From the NCBI GenBank assembly GCA_020310875.1, contig CM035435.1, forward strand, positions 65,000,836-65,064,835: DNA of 64,000 bases, read 5' to 3'. Positions 34,161 through 44,157 of this stretch are shown here, piece after piece. The notes beneath the pieces were generated by a model, which had not been told where the DNA came from, made no database searches, and saw only the letters and a list, made by a program, of their open reading frames with translations. Numbering within the stretch: position 1 is the stretch's first letter; the number at the start of each line of letters is the position of its first letter. Origin of the DNA: Ceratopteris richardii (taxonomy: Eukaryota; Streptophyta; Polypodiopsida; Polypodiales; Pteridaceae). A program made the position numbers and the translations under genes.

Positions 34161-34925
34161 GTGAGCTTATAGACTTGGTTTGGTATTTTTAGTTGTTGCT
34201 TGTAAATACCATGTCAATTTGTCTCATTTCATTAATGTTCTTTGTTGCATGATTATAGATATAGATGTTTTGATCCCTCTAGGCATGTGTATGGCAATCA
34301 TGTACCATAATTTTCTATTCAGCTCATGTATGGTAGTGGTGCGCCAGAATTTTGTATTTGGTTCCTATATGGCAATGCTTTGCCACATTTTGTATTTGTC
34401 TCATATATGGTAGTGGTTAGCCACACTTTTGTACATGCTTCTTCATTTATGGAATATATATCTCTTTTGTACATGGTTCATGGTTCATTCTACTCATCTC
34501 TTTTATGTTAGACAATATTTTGCTTTACCAAATCATGTTTTGGTTGCCACTAGAGTACATGTCACATGTACTCGGGTTGTTTTTTTTGCAGAGTTTATTG
34601 TATTTTGCTACACAACAACATGGTAATGTTGTTGCAGTAAGAGACAACACACTCTGTCCAAAAAAAAAATTGCATATATGGTTGCCAGTATAGGCACCAA
34701 TACGCGAATTGGTATGCCCATCCACATACTGGCATTCATTCTGATGCTTATGCCCAAGGGATTACTAACACTTATATCGATGCAAATACCGACACAGATA
34801 ACGATGCACATATCGGTTGTTTTGTACTGATGCGTATGCCGAAGCTTACACTGGCGTCGAGGGAAAATGATGCCCGTGCATTTTCCCTGGTGGAAGCCTT
34901 GATATACCCCTGATATGTTGTAGTG

Positions 34926-35820
34926 AGTCTTGATCTTCTCCTTTTGTTCTCCCCCTATCAGGTGACTCCTAAAGGCTCGAGCTTAGTTTGCTCCTTATGG
35001 AAGAATTGGAACAAGGTGAAATAGTTTGTGAAGATCAATGAAGATTGGAAATGAGTAGCTAGTATTAGATAGAATGATTCGATCTAGTTCTCTACCAAGG
35101 GCATTAGAGTCATTGAGTCTTGGAACCTCCAAAAAGCTAAAAATATTTGGAACAAAGGTTTTAGTATGTGGAAACACCTCTGGAATCAAGAAACATTCCA
35201 ATGGATTAGATCTGAGGACATTGGCTTGGCTAAGAGAGTGAACTACAAAGAATGGTGCCTGTTGCAAAGCAAATTTAATGCTTGGGAGTGCTTGAGGACT
35301 CACCTCCTTATTAGGCATGACTCCCCTCACTTTGAGGTTCTTAAATGGCTCAATGGCAATAGACGTGATGAAATTCTGAGATTCAAGAAGAATATGGACT
35401 TTTATGTCCTGCTTAATAGGAGATGGTGTCTGGATTGGTCGAGTTTTAGGTGGGATTTTAAGTTCTAATCCCTTTGCAATCCCCTCATCGAGGTAAAAAA
35501 ATTAGTTCTTATGTGGCAAAGCCTCCAACAGGGAATTTGGACCAATATAAAAGCTAACAAAATTTGTGGAGCCCCTCTGTGGTGTAAATAACATCTTCAT
35601 GACAATGAGAGCTTGGGACACCTCTTCTTTTCATGCCCCAAGTCAATGTCGGTCTGGATGGCTGTGTACCTAAGTTGTGAAGTCTTTGGGACTTGTGTGG
35701 ATGAAAGTGTACCTCAATCGCCTCACAAGTGCATATAGTGGTGGATCAATACACATTTAATTATCAATCCGAAGAATTGGACATACCAAGTGTATGAAGA
35801 CATGTGCACACATGATGGTA
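34926..35820 (+). pseudogene. L1-type LINE ORF2, C-terminal part with zf-RVT domain
   Basis: Continues the LINE split at 31873: TPKGSSLVCSLWKNWNKVK, then the open stretch 35166-35468 (GFSMWKHLWNQETFQWI, LLQSKFNAWECLRTHLLIRH). After that comes the zinc-binding reverse-transcriptase tail (VLMWQSLQQGIWTNIKANK, ICGAPLWC, HDNESLGHLFFSCPKSMSVW) at about 35490-35665. The zf-RVT block keeps C...C...H...C spacing. Frame changes and stops show decay. Confidence 0.8.
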
Positions 35821-36348
35821 AGTGAAGTATCAATGCTGCAACGCATGTGACTTGTCTCAACTACCTCTCCAACTCAGTAACTCTCTGGAAATGCACGTCG
35901 TGATACCATTTACAGTAGTAAGCACAAATTCAAACTTTTCTTAGTTCCAAAGTCCAAATATGGTTAATAGCGGATTCGTTTCAAAGCTCTCGAGGAGATG
36001 CATCTAATGCTAGTTTGTCTATAAATCTTCTTTCACATCCTTCGAGACCTGGTGCTTTTCCTTAGTCTGTTCATTTCTTTCCATAGCATGCACTTGGTGG
36101 ACGAGGAGACAGTTAGGACCTTCATATAATTTATTATCTTATCCGATCCTAAGTCCTTTGTGTATAGCCTCCCCTTGAAAGGTCCCGTTGTAATTCTTTG
36201 TTTCCACTCTTCAGGACCTCCGTCTATCGCGTAGTGGCTTGATGCATGCCCCTGCGGGGATTTGGGTAGAAGGTGGTTCTTTTTATTGAGCAGTCTTATT
36301 TTTGTATTTTCTTCTTCTTCTTCTTTAACTCGATTCTCCGTCCACATG
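35821..36348 (+). other. probable LINE 3' region before element D
   Basis: No clear domain. Its place between the zf-RVT end and the LINE tail at 43262 (after removing element D) makes it LINE 3' sequence by position only. A minus-strand open stretch at 36033-36350 has no family I recognise. Confidence 0.4.
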
Positions 36349-36353
36349 GCCCC

Positions 36354-36592
36354 TGTTGGAGTTAGACATCTGCGGAAGCACGCGATCAACACAAGGAAGA
36401 AGGAGAAGATTGGAGCACAACACACAATAGTGAATGTATTACCACTAGAATGTACAAAGATAAGTGGCCCATTAGGGCAATAGGTGTATATACAAACCGG
36501 GAAAAAAACCTCATAAAGAGGGAAAAAATGCCCGAGTGTTCCTAGAGTGTTCCTAGAGTGTTCACACACATCACTACCTAAATATATCAACA
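36354..36592 (-). repeat. 3' LTR of element D
   Basis: TGTTGGAGTTAGAC...ATATCAACA. It holds a tandem TTCCTAGAGTG duplication absent from the B LTRs. The polypurine tract (AGGGGGGATT on the minus strand) adjoins at 36593. Confidence 0.93.
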
Positions 36593-36599
36593 AATCCCC

Positions 36600-39500
36600 C
36601 CTGGGAGTGATGTGGTGGACAAGGAGCTCGCACTCATGTATAAGGAAGTGGCAAGCTATGTGGAATCACTCCACAAAAGGAAGTAAGCCCAAAGCTTTGT
36701 AGAAAGCTTCAAACTTCTCCCTAGGCAGAGCCTTCGTGAAAAGGTCTGCAATGTTGTCCTACGTGGGCACATATGCCAAGCTGATCTCTCCAGCAGAGAA
36801 CCTCTCCCTCACATAATGATAATGCACCTCAATGTGCTTAGTGTGAGCATGGAGCACAACGTTCCTTGCAACTTCCAGTGCGATCTGACTGACAGTGAAG
36901 ATGGTGGTGGCAGAAGACTAACCAACACCTAAATCAACCATAAGGCGTTTGAGCCACACACACTCAACAATCGCTATGAAAGCTACCCTATACTCAGCCT
37001 CACAACTAGAAGTGGCCACAGTAGGCTGCTTCTTGCTCAATCAAGATATACATGAGCTACCAAGCATGAAGCAAAAGCCACTAGTGGACACACGTGTCAT
37101 AGCAACCAACCCAATCAGAGTAAAATAAAGCATATAAATCTAGCGGTAGTGATCCCCTCTTGGGATAAAACAACCAAAGTAGGCGGATACCACTCAAGTA
37201 GTGAAAGATGCGCTTAAATACCTTCCAATGCTTGACACCTGGGCAATGCATAAACCTGCCCATCTGTGAGACAAGAAATTGAATATCTGACTGAGTAATG
37301 CATAAGTAAATCAAACATCCAATAGCTTGCTAATAGACAACATCATAAAATGCATCTCAACATCTTGAAGATCACATGTCTCCATAGGAGCGGCAATAGG
37401 TTTGAAGACTTCAAGGCCAAAATGCTACAATAATGTGTCAATATATTTCGTTTGACACAAAGCTATTCTGCCATCAACTTGCATAAACTGAATCCCCAAA
37501 TAATGATGCAAATGCCCCAAATCACACATCTCAAATGAGGCATGCAAATCAGCCTTAAAGTCAGCAATATGCTTCTCAATAGGACCAATGAGCCGCATGT
37601 CATCAACATAGACAACAATGATCAGAAGCACATCATTGGAACACTTAACATATAAGGTGCTATCAGTTGGAGTGTTCTCAAAACCATGTGAAATCAGATA
37701 AGCATGTATCTTTTCATACCAAGCATGTGGTGCTTGTTTCAAACCATATAAAGTCTTTTTCAACCTGTAGAATTGGTTTTCATGCCCTTTCTACACAAAG
37801 CCATGAGGTTGAAAAACATACACTTCTTCATGCAAGTCACCATTCAAAAATGCAGTTTTAATGTCCAACTGATGTACATTCCAACCATGATGAGCTGCAA
37901 GTGCACAGATGCTACGAACAGTAGTCATTTGGCATGTAGGAGCAAAGGTCTCATCAAAATCAATGCCTCTTTCCTGAGCATAACCCTTTGCAACAAGATT
38001 AGTCTTATACATGTCAACTATTCCATTAGGCTTATGCTTCACCTTGTATACCCACTTAGTGCCAATGGGCTTCTTGCCAGGAGGCAAGTCACATAAAGAC
38101 CATGTACCATTTTTCATGGTAGCATCATATTCTGATTGCATTTCAGCCATCCAATTTTCAGACATTTGTGCTTCATCAAATGAAACAGGCTCATTCTCAT
38201 CACAAAGACTAGAGGCAGCCATAGCATAGCAATCTGATGCAAAAGAGGCACTATGAGAGCATAATTGAGTACAATGTGATAGAGGTGCATCTAATTTGCT
38301 TTCACGCAAAGTTTGCATGAGCCATTTTGGCATAGTTTAGCCTCCTCAATATCAACTCTCTCATCAACAAGCGCATCATGTAAATCTGCATCAGACATGG
38401 AATGATCTGCATCATCACATGAAACCTGTAAAGGTTGAGAAGTCGCCTCATTAGGACCAGCACTAGATTGTCCACTTGTAAAAAGAGGCAGCAAAGTATC
38501 ATACATTTCTTTGGAGCTAAGAGATGTCTCCTTAGTACATGAAAGTAATGGCTAAATAGCATCTTCCACAAAAACAACATCATGGCTAACCAAAATGCGT
38601 TTATCCTGTGGATGATATAGACGATAGCCTTTGCTTTCAGAATTGTACCCAACAAAATACATTTCACTGCTTTATCATCCAATTTTCTGCAATGTTGTTC
38701 TGTCATTAATGTATATGCTAGACAATAAAAAACATGCAATGAGCAATAGATGGCTTGCAACCATGCCAAGCCTCATACGGAGTGATAGACTACAATGCTT
38801 TAGTGGGATACCTATTAAGTACATATGTTGCACACATAACAACCTCAAGCTAGAAACTATGTGGTAAAGCTTGACTCTTGACCATACACCTCACCATCTC
38901 CATGAGTGACCTGTTCTTCCGTTCAACAACTCCATTCTGTTGAGGTGTATACAACACTATACACTGATGTTATCCCATGTTCATCCAGAAACACATTAAA
39001 GTTAGAAGACATATATTCCCCCCTTCGATCAGAACAGAGGGTGCCCATTTTACATGCTCATATATTTTCAGCCAAAACCAAAAATTGTTTCAAGCACATA
39101 AACACTTTGGAATTTTCTTTCAATGTATATACCCATGCATGTCTAGAAAAATCATCAATGAAAGCCACTAAGCAAAGATAGTTTCCAAAAGAAGGTGTCT
39201 GCATAGGACCACAAACATCACTATGTACAAGCTACAATTTTTTAGTAGCTCGAACTGAACCATCTTTTGGGAAGGATGAATGTTGCATTTTGCCCAAAAT
39301 ACAACCTTCACAAACATGTTTATCAGGTGCCTCAAGTTTGGGCAAAGAGGACACCATTTCAGATTTCTACAGGCATAGCAAACTAGCAAAATTTAGATGA
39401 CCAAAGCGTGCATGCCAAACCTTTGCATCTGACATAGCCTAAGAATCATGTACTACACATGCTGAATCATTCACAATTTTTTCATACTATATGAGCTTAT

Positions 39501-40899
39501 ACAACCCACAACATAAAATGCCAGAACAATAATCACGTCACCAGTTGACAGATCATGAATTGAATATCTATCATCAACAAATTTCACAACCAAGACAATC
39601 TTGGCCAAAGCTGAAACTGATAATAGATTCTTCTTGATCCCTCACACAAACAAAGCATTTGACAATGTAAGAGAACTACCATCAGCAGTAGTGAGAATGA
39701 TCTTATCAACTCCCATGATAGGATATGAGGAGTTGTTGGCACATGTGACAATATTCCCTGTAGGGGCAAGCTCAAGTGAAGTGAAGAAACTATGCTGCAA
39801 GGTAATATGTGGTTGCCCCACTATCAAAGTACCAAACATCTAAGTCTACTACAGACATACAATGTTCAGGAGAAGATGGGTCAAAATTGCAAACAGTATT
39901 AAACATCCATTCTTCATTCTACACTAGATTAGCAGACTCTATTTTTGGTGTAGAGGCCTCCACAACAACCATTCTAGCCTCTTTTTTCTTTGCCTCTTTT
40001 GCAGCCAGTGTTGGACAATTCTTCATGACATGATTATTTACTTTATAGTACTTGCAAAACAAATTTCTACTTTTCTGTTTTCTTATCGTCTTTGTCATCC
40101 TTCTTTGATTGTGCAGAATTAGCAGATTTCTGCATATTAGTAGAAGAGCTCCATTTACCTTTGCCTTTCCGACTAGCCAGGAAAGCTTGATCTACAACAC
40201 GCATAATAGACTGATCTTCCTAGATTGATCTTCCTGCAACAAAACTGAAACAAATTCTTCAAATGTTAAGGCATTTAGATTATCTTTCATCATCAAACGA
40301 AGAATAGAAGCAAAACTCTGATATGACTCGGGAAGACCATTCAGAACAGTCTGCACAAGTGAACTGTCAGACAAGACTTCATCAACAAAAATTAACTTTT
40401 CCTTCAAATCTTTGATCTTTGTTAGAAAACTGTCCATAGAATCACCTTCATTCATATGCTCACTCTCTAATTGTTTTGGGAGGTAAGCAACACGAGCCTC
40501 AATCCTAGCCGTGTACAATGTGGTAAGTGTATCCCAACCTTCCTTAGTTGTTCCGCAAGAGCAAATGTGAGGAATAATGGCACGTTTGATAGAAAAGGCT
40601 ATCAATGCATGAGCCTGAGCATATATGCCATCCCAACGAATTTTCTCTACAGTAGGTGCAACAGGAACCGCAACACGAATGGGAATCTACAAAATATCAC
40701 CATCTTTGATGCAATCTGCATCAACTTCAGTACCTGTATTTGCAGGTGTATTAAGACGTTTTTCAACACCCTGCACAATATTCCAAAGCCCTTTTGCGAC
40801 CAATACATGACGCATCATATAAGCCCATAATGGATAATTTGTACCATCCAACTCATCCTCAATAGCCAACATACAAAATACATCACTACTTTCAGCCAT
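36600..40899 (-). pseudogene. copia gag-pol of element D, heavily decayed
   Basis: Minus-strand gag starts at ATG 40899 (MAESSDVFCMLAIEDELDG) and continues in 40605-40192 (KRAIIPHICSCGTTKEGWD). Eroded protease/GPDF is at 39839-39580, and integrase pieces are at 39389-38600. Reverse transcriptase follows in 38333-37791 (KTNLVAKGYAQERGIDFDET, QLDIKTAFLNGDL) and 37763-37425 (VVYVDDMRLIGPI). RNase H is at 37314-36690. Where B has TAG (7494, 10649, 10487) D still reads CAG, TGG and CAA, which makes D the useful reference for the stops in B. At least eight frame breaks; not functional. Confidence 0.88.
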
Positions 40900-40903
40900 G
40901 GTA

Positions 40904-41400
40904 TGTTGTCAGGATCTTGCTCACGCGCATACAGAGATTACAAACGTAGAAAACACACAGAAAAATAGAGACAAGAAGAGACGAGACTGAACGCAGTATT
41001 GGGTGCAATCTCCCCCCATGCACTCTGTTTCAACAGTCCACAGAGTGCATGTATTTATAGGACTTTTGATTACGTTGAAAATAGTGGTTACATGAGGGCG
41101 GCTTCGAAAATCACGCGTCAAACTAAAAGTAGGTAACTTTTACAGAAAGCCATTGCTTTGAATAACAAAAACTGCGGTCTACAACGACCCTTATTCTAAC
41201 CATTACTTTTCTAACAATAGAACCTTCTACGCAAGTTTATTGACAAGCTAAATAATAATTATTCGGATTATTGATATCCACCCTTTCATGCCTTGCACGC
41301 TCCTCACGAACCTTCAGCTGCTATATCAGAAACATCAGAAACATATTAATACATTAATAATATAACACTTTAACAATGCATTGTTCAATAATATACAACA
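40904..41400 (-). repeat. 3' LTR of element G
   Basis: 497 bp, TGTTGTCAGGATC...ATATACAACA. It pairs with 42173-42669. Confidence 0.95.
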
Positions 41401-41439
41401 TGCCTCTCAGTTGACAAGCAACTGACCTCAGTTGATAAA

Positions 41440-41632
41440 ATAATTTAACACTCTAACAATAACAATGCATTTTTCAACATATTCCATGTTACATTCCAAC
41501 AATAACAATGCATTGTTCAACATATTCCATCTTACTGTTACAATCCAACAATAACAATGCATTGTTCAACATATTCCATGTTTCACTCCAACAATAACAA
41601 TGCATTGTTCAACATATTCCATGCTACTATTA
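41440..41632. repeat. tandem array in element G, about 50-bp unit
   Basis: Four copies of CAACAATAACAATGCATTGT followed by TCAACATATTCCAT, separated by short variable spacers. Part of the unit is also in the LTR (AACAATGCATTGTTCAATA). Confidence 0.9.
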
Positions 41633-41635
41633 CAA

Positions 41636-41695
41636 TGTACCCTGAGAAGTGTACCCTGAGAAGTGTACCCTCACAAGTGTACCCTGAGACGCGCC
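41636..41695. repeat. GTGTACCCTGAGAA tandem array in element G
   Basis: Four copies of a 14-bp unit, one changed to GTGTACCCTCACAA, followed by a GC-rich stretch (GACGCGCCGCGTCGGGCC). Confidence 0.9.
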
Positions 41696-41784
41696 GCGTC
41701 GGGCCGCACCGTGCCGCCTTGAAAAGTAAGAAAAACTGAAAGTTATGTTAAATATAAGAGGAAAGAACTTGAGTGACAACTCCA

Positions 41785-41860
41785 AGAAAGAGTGTAGTGG
41801 TAAAAGTACTTCCCTTGAAAGTAGGAGGTTGTGGGTTCAAATCCTCCTACCTTAGGGACT
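41785..41860 (+). promoter_or_regulatory. tRNA-like pol III promoter (SINE head) inside element G
   Basis: TAGTGGTAAAAG (41795-41806) resembles an A box, and GGTTCAAATCC (41834-41844) fits the B-box consensus GGTTCRANNCC. They are 39 bp apart, as in tRNA genes and plant tRNA-derived SINEs. The arms around the B box can pair (GTAGGAGG with CCTCCTAC). Either a SINE landed in G, or G carries this module as its own part. A poly(A) or target copy bounding a SINE was not found. Confidence 0.6.
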
Positions 41861-42004
41861 CTAAACCACTCTATTGCCACTCAAAATCAAAATTGCCTTG
41901 CGCATAGCCAATGGCTGCCAACGGTCGCCAAGGGATCCTTGGGTGCCAATGTTGCCAATGTATTGCCTAAGTTCTTTGCCTTAGGTGACGCCTTGGAGTA
42001 AGCC

Positions 42005-42060
42005 GAAGGAGTAAACATAGGTGTAAACGTAGGAGCAAACGTAGGTGAAAACGTAGGTTC
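42005..42060. repeat. GTAAACGTAGGW tandem array in element G
   Basis: Four to five units of 12 bp (AGTAAACATAGG, TGTAAACGTAGG, AGCAAACGTAGG, TGAAAACGTAGG). Confidence 0.85.
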
Positions 42061-42160
42061 TAGTTCTGGAACTGGAACTAAAACAGAAGAAGAAAGCGAA
42101 ACAGGAACAGGAATCGGAATCGGAAACGGAATAGAACCTTCCGTATGGACGCGTGCCTGG

Positions 42161-42172
42161 CTCTGATACCAC
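42161..42172 (-). other. primer binding site of element G
   Basis: Minus-strand TGGTATCAGAGCC, next to the 5' LTR. tRNA-iMet type. Confidence 0.9.
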
Positions 42173-42669
42173 TGTTGTCAGGATCTTGCTCACGCGCATA
42201 CAGAGATTACGAACGCAGAAAACACACAGAAAAATAGAGACAAGAAGAGACGAGACTGAACGCAGTATTGGGTGCAATCTCCCCCCATGCACTCTGTTTC
42301 GACAGTCCAGAGAGTGCATGTATTTATAGGACTTTTGATTACGTCGAAAATAGTGGTTACATGAGGGCGGCTTCAAAAAGCACGCGTGAAACTAAAAGTA
42401 GGTAACTTTTACAGAAATCCATTGCTTTGAATAACAGAAACTGCGGTCTACAACGACCCTTATTCTAACCATTACTTTTCTAACAATAGAACCTTCTACG
42501 TAGGTTTATTGACAAGCTAAATAATAATTATTCGGATTATTGATATCCACCCTTTCACGCCTTGCATGCTCCTCACGAACCTTGAGCTGCTATATCAGAA
42601 ACATCAGAAACATATTAATACATTAATAATATAATACTTTAGCAATGCATTGTTCAATAATATACAACA
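42173..42669 (-). repeat. 5' LTR of element G
   Basis: 497 bp, same ends as 40904-41400. Confidence 0.95.
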
Positions 42670-43024
42670 TGGTCATTGACTAAAATACCTTGATGCAAAA
42701 AAATGATTGTATCTTAAAAAGTTGAACATAACTACCCTGAACAGTTCAGCTAAACTTGTAGCAGACTTTGAGGCGCTTATATTGGCAAACCGAAACTTGT
42801 ATATATCTTTGGCATAAAAAGATGAAATAGCCAGCACAAGCACTATGATAGTGCGTTCAGAGGCCGAAATGAGCTCAGATCGTGATTTCGGCACTCTACA
42901 ACAAAGCTGTTTGATCTTCTAATCACCCTAAGTATGCTCACCAAATTTCGTGTGAGTCTGAGACTGTGACCGGAGAGGTGATGACGACACCCTAGATGAA
43001 GCGACAACCTGTTATGATACCAAT
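42670..43024 (-). other. leader and primer site of element D
   Basis: Matches the leader of element B (10935-11246). The primer site at about 43009-43022 reads TGGTATCATAACAGG on the minus strand, mutated from TGGTATCAGAGC. Confidence 0.85.
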
Positions 43025-43256
43025 TGTTGGAGTTAGATGTCTGCGGAAGCATGCGAATAACAAAAGCAAGAAGAAGAAGAAGCTTGGACCACAACACACA
43101 ATACCGAATGTATTACCACTAGAATGTACAAAGATAAGTTGCCCGTTAGGGCAATAGGCATATACACAAGTTGGGGGAAAAACCTCCTAAAGAGGGGAAA
43201 AAATGCCCCTGCGGTCCTAGAGTGCTCAAACACATCACTACCTAAATATATCAATA
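43025..43256 (-). repeat. 5' LTR of element D
   Basis: TGTTGGAGTTAGATG...ATATCAATA (CA changed to TA), followed by the GCCCC target copy. Confidence 0.92.
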
Positions 43257-43261
43257 GCCCC

Positions 43262-43450
43262 CCATGAGGGGGATGAAAGGATTATCAACCTTCTTTGTAA
43301 TGTTTTATAGCAAGTTTTAAGTAACCCATGCTTTGTGGGATTCGGCGGATCCATGAGTGCTATGCCTGTTCACTTGTAGAGTTGTTCTTTCTATTAATTA
43401 AAGTTTGGGGGAGTAGGCTATTGCTCAATTTCCTTTTGGAAAAAAAAAGT
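43262..43450 (+). mobile_element. LINE 3' untranslated end with poly(A)
   Basis: Contains TTTGTGGGATTCGGCGGATC, GGGGGAGTAGGCTATTGC and CTTCCTTTTGG-like sequence ending in nine A. It matches the minus-strand tail at 30236-30375. After removing element D this follows the LINE ORF2 end, so it is probably the tail of the same LINE. Confidence 0.68.
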
Positions 43451-43453
43451 TGC

Positions 43454-43580
43454 TAGACGTCTAACCCTTACTTTGTGGGATTTGGGGTTCCGTGGGTGCT
43501 ATGTCCACCTTTAATTGTGATTCAAATTAATTCAGGAAGAGTCGATCTAAGTGATCGAACTTCCTTGAGAAAAAACAATG
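43454..43580 (+). mobile_element. second LINE-tail copy in tandem
   Basis: TACTTTGTGGGATTTGGGG, TCCGTGGGTGCTATGTCC and an end CTTCCTTGAGAAAAAACA repeat the pattern of the tail just upstream. Either a second truncated LINE landed next to the first, or the tail was duplicated. Confidence 0.55.
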
Positions 43581-44157
43581 GCAACATGTTAATGTAGGGA
43601 GGTAAGGTGGTGATTTTTCTTTCGCCCAGACTTTGTGAAAGACTTTCTTTACCTCTGCCACATCGGATTTCAGTTCAATTTTTTGCTCTTTCTCCGTCGC
43701 CACTGTGTGAACCCATCCGTAGGCAGGTGGGTTTAAGCGCGCATTCTGAAACCCCCCCCCCCCCCCGCCGGATAATAGACCTTTGACACAGAGGAAGTTT
43801 GCAAATCCTAACGTTGACTGAAGTATGAAATTTGCTAAGAAAGGATCTTTTAACAGAGTAAAGTTACGACATATGTTTCAAAGGGGTGCATACAGACTGT
43901 ATTGAGAAGAAGAAACACACACAAAAAGAGTAAAGTTGCGCATATGTTTAAAAGGGATGCTTATAGACTGTATCGAGGAGACGAAACACAGACAATGGTC
44001 AGCCTATCAGATTATTCGTAGTTCTTCCCAAAGCTAGAAAGCTCCACCAGAATCCTGGGTTAGTGTGGCTCGTTGTTGCAATACAGGATGAAGGGTATTC
44101 ACTGTTTGTCTAAACAAGGGGACGGAAAGGGGTGGGAAAGGAAGGAGAAGGAATGTG
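43581..44157. other. region upstream of the PPR gene
   Basis: Contains a C-run (43751-43766) and a direct repeat, TAAAGTTRCGMATATGTTT...GGGRTGC, at about 43860 and 43932. No TATA box or upstream exon could be assigned. The PPR frame is open for 22 codons upstream of its first ATG, back to TGA 44089-44091. Confidence 0.45.

Larger units (their letters stand above)
31874..34925. mobile_element. CACTA (En/Spm) DNA transposon inside the LINE
   Basis: The right edge, read inward on the minus strand, starts CACTACAACATATCAGGGG, a typical CACTA terminus. The left edge reads CATTGCAACGTATGAGGGG. Over 25 bp I count 19 matches, and five of the six differences are transitions. Similar subterminal blocks lie inside both ends (CCGGTATAGGCACCGATA at about 32040 and CCAGTATAGGCACCAATA at about 34688). 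LINE reading continues across the removed block. The flanking 3-bp target copies do not match (GGG and AGT), so the edges may be mutated. Inside are microsatellites and an En/Spm-type exon pair; no main transposase was seen, so it was probably non-autonomous. Confidence 0.75.
40904..42669 (-). mobile_element. element G: non-coding LTR retrotransposon (TRIM/LARD-like)
   Basis: 1766 bp with two 497-bp LTRs (40904-41400, 42173-42669), TG...CA ends, a tRNA-iMet-type primer site (42161-42172, minus) and only 772 bp between them. Flanks are TGGTA (left) and TGGTC (right): a 5-bp target copy with one change. The LTRs differ at about 17 positions by eye (roughly 3 percent), so G is younger than its host D and older than B. 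No gag or pol reading exists, so it must use proteins of another element. The internal part carries three tandem arrays and a tRNA-like pol III promoter. Confidence 0.92.
36354..43256 (-). mobile_element. copia element D (B family), old, with element G inside
   Basis: Minus-strand Ty1/copia element with matching 5-bp target copies GCCCC (36349-36353 and 43257-43261). LTRs are 239 bp (left, with an extra TTCCTAGAGTG unit) and 232 bp (right) and differ at more than one base in ten. Internal homology to element B is complete from gag to RNase H but full of stops and small indels. A non-coding LTR element (G, 40904-42669) sits just upstream of its gag start codon region. D lies in the 3' part of the LINE. 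Confidence 0.93.

Noticed and set aside
41440..41632. Regularly spaced repeats that could suggest a CRISPR-like array
   Set aside because: Spacers are a few bases and not unique, the genome is eukaryotic, and the array lies in an LTR element.
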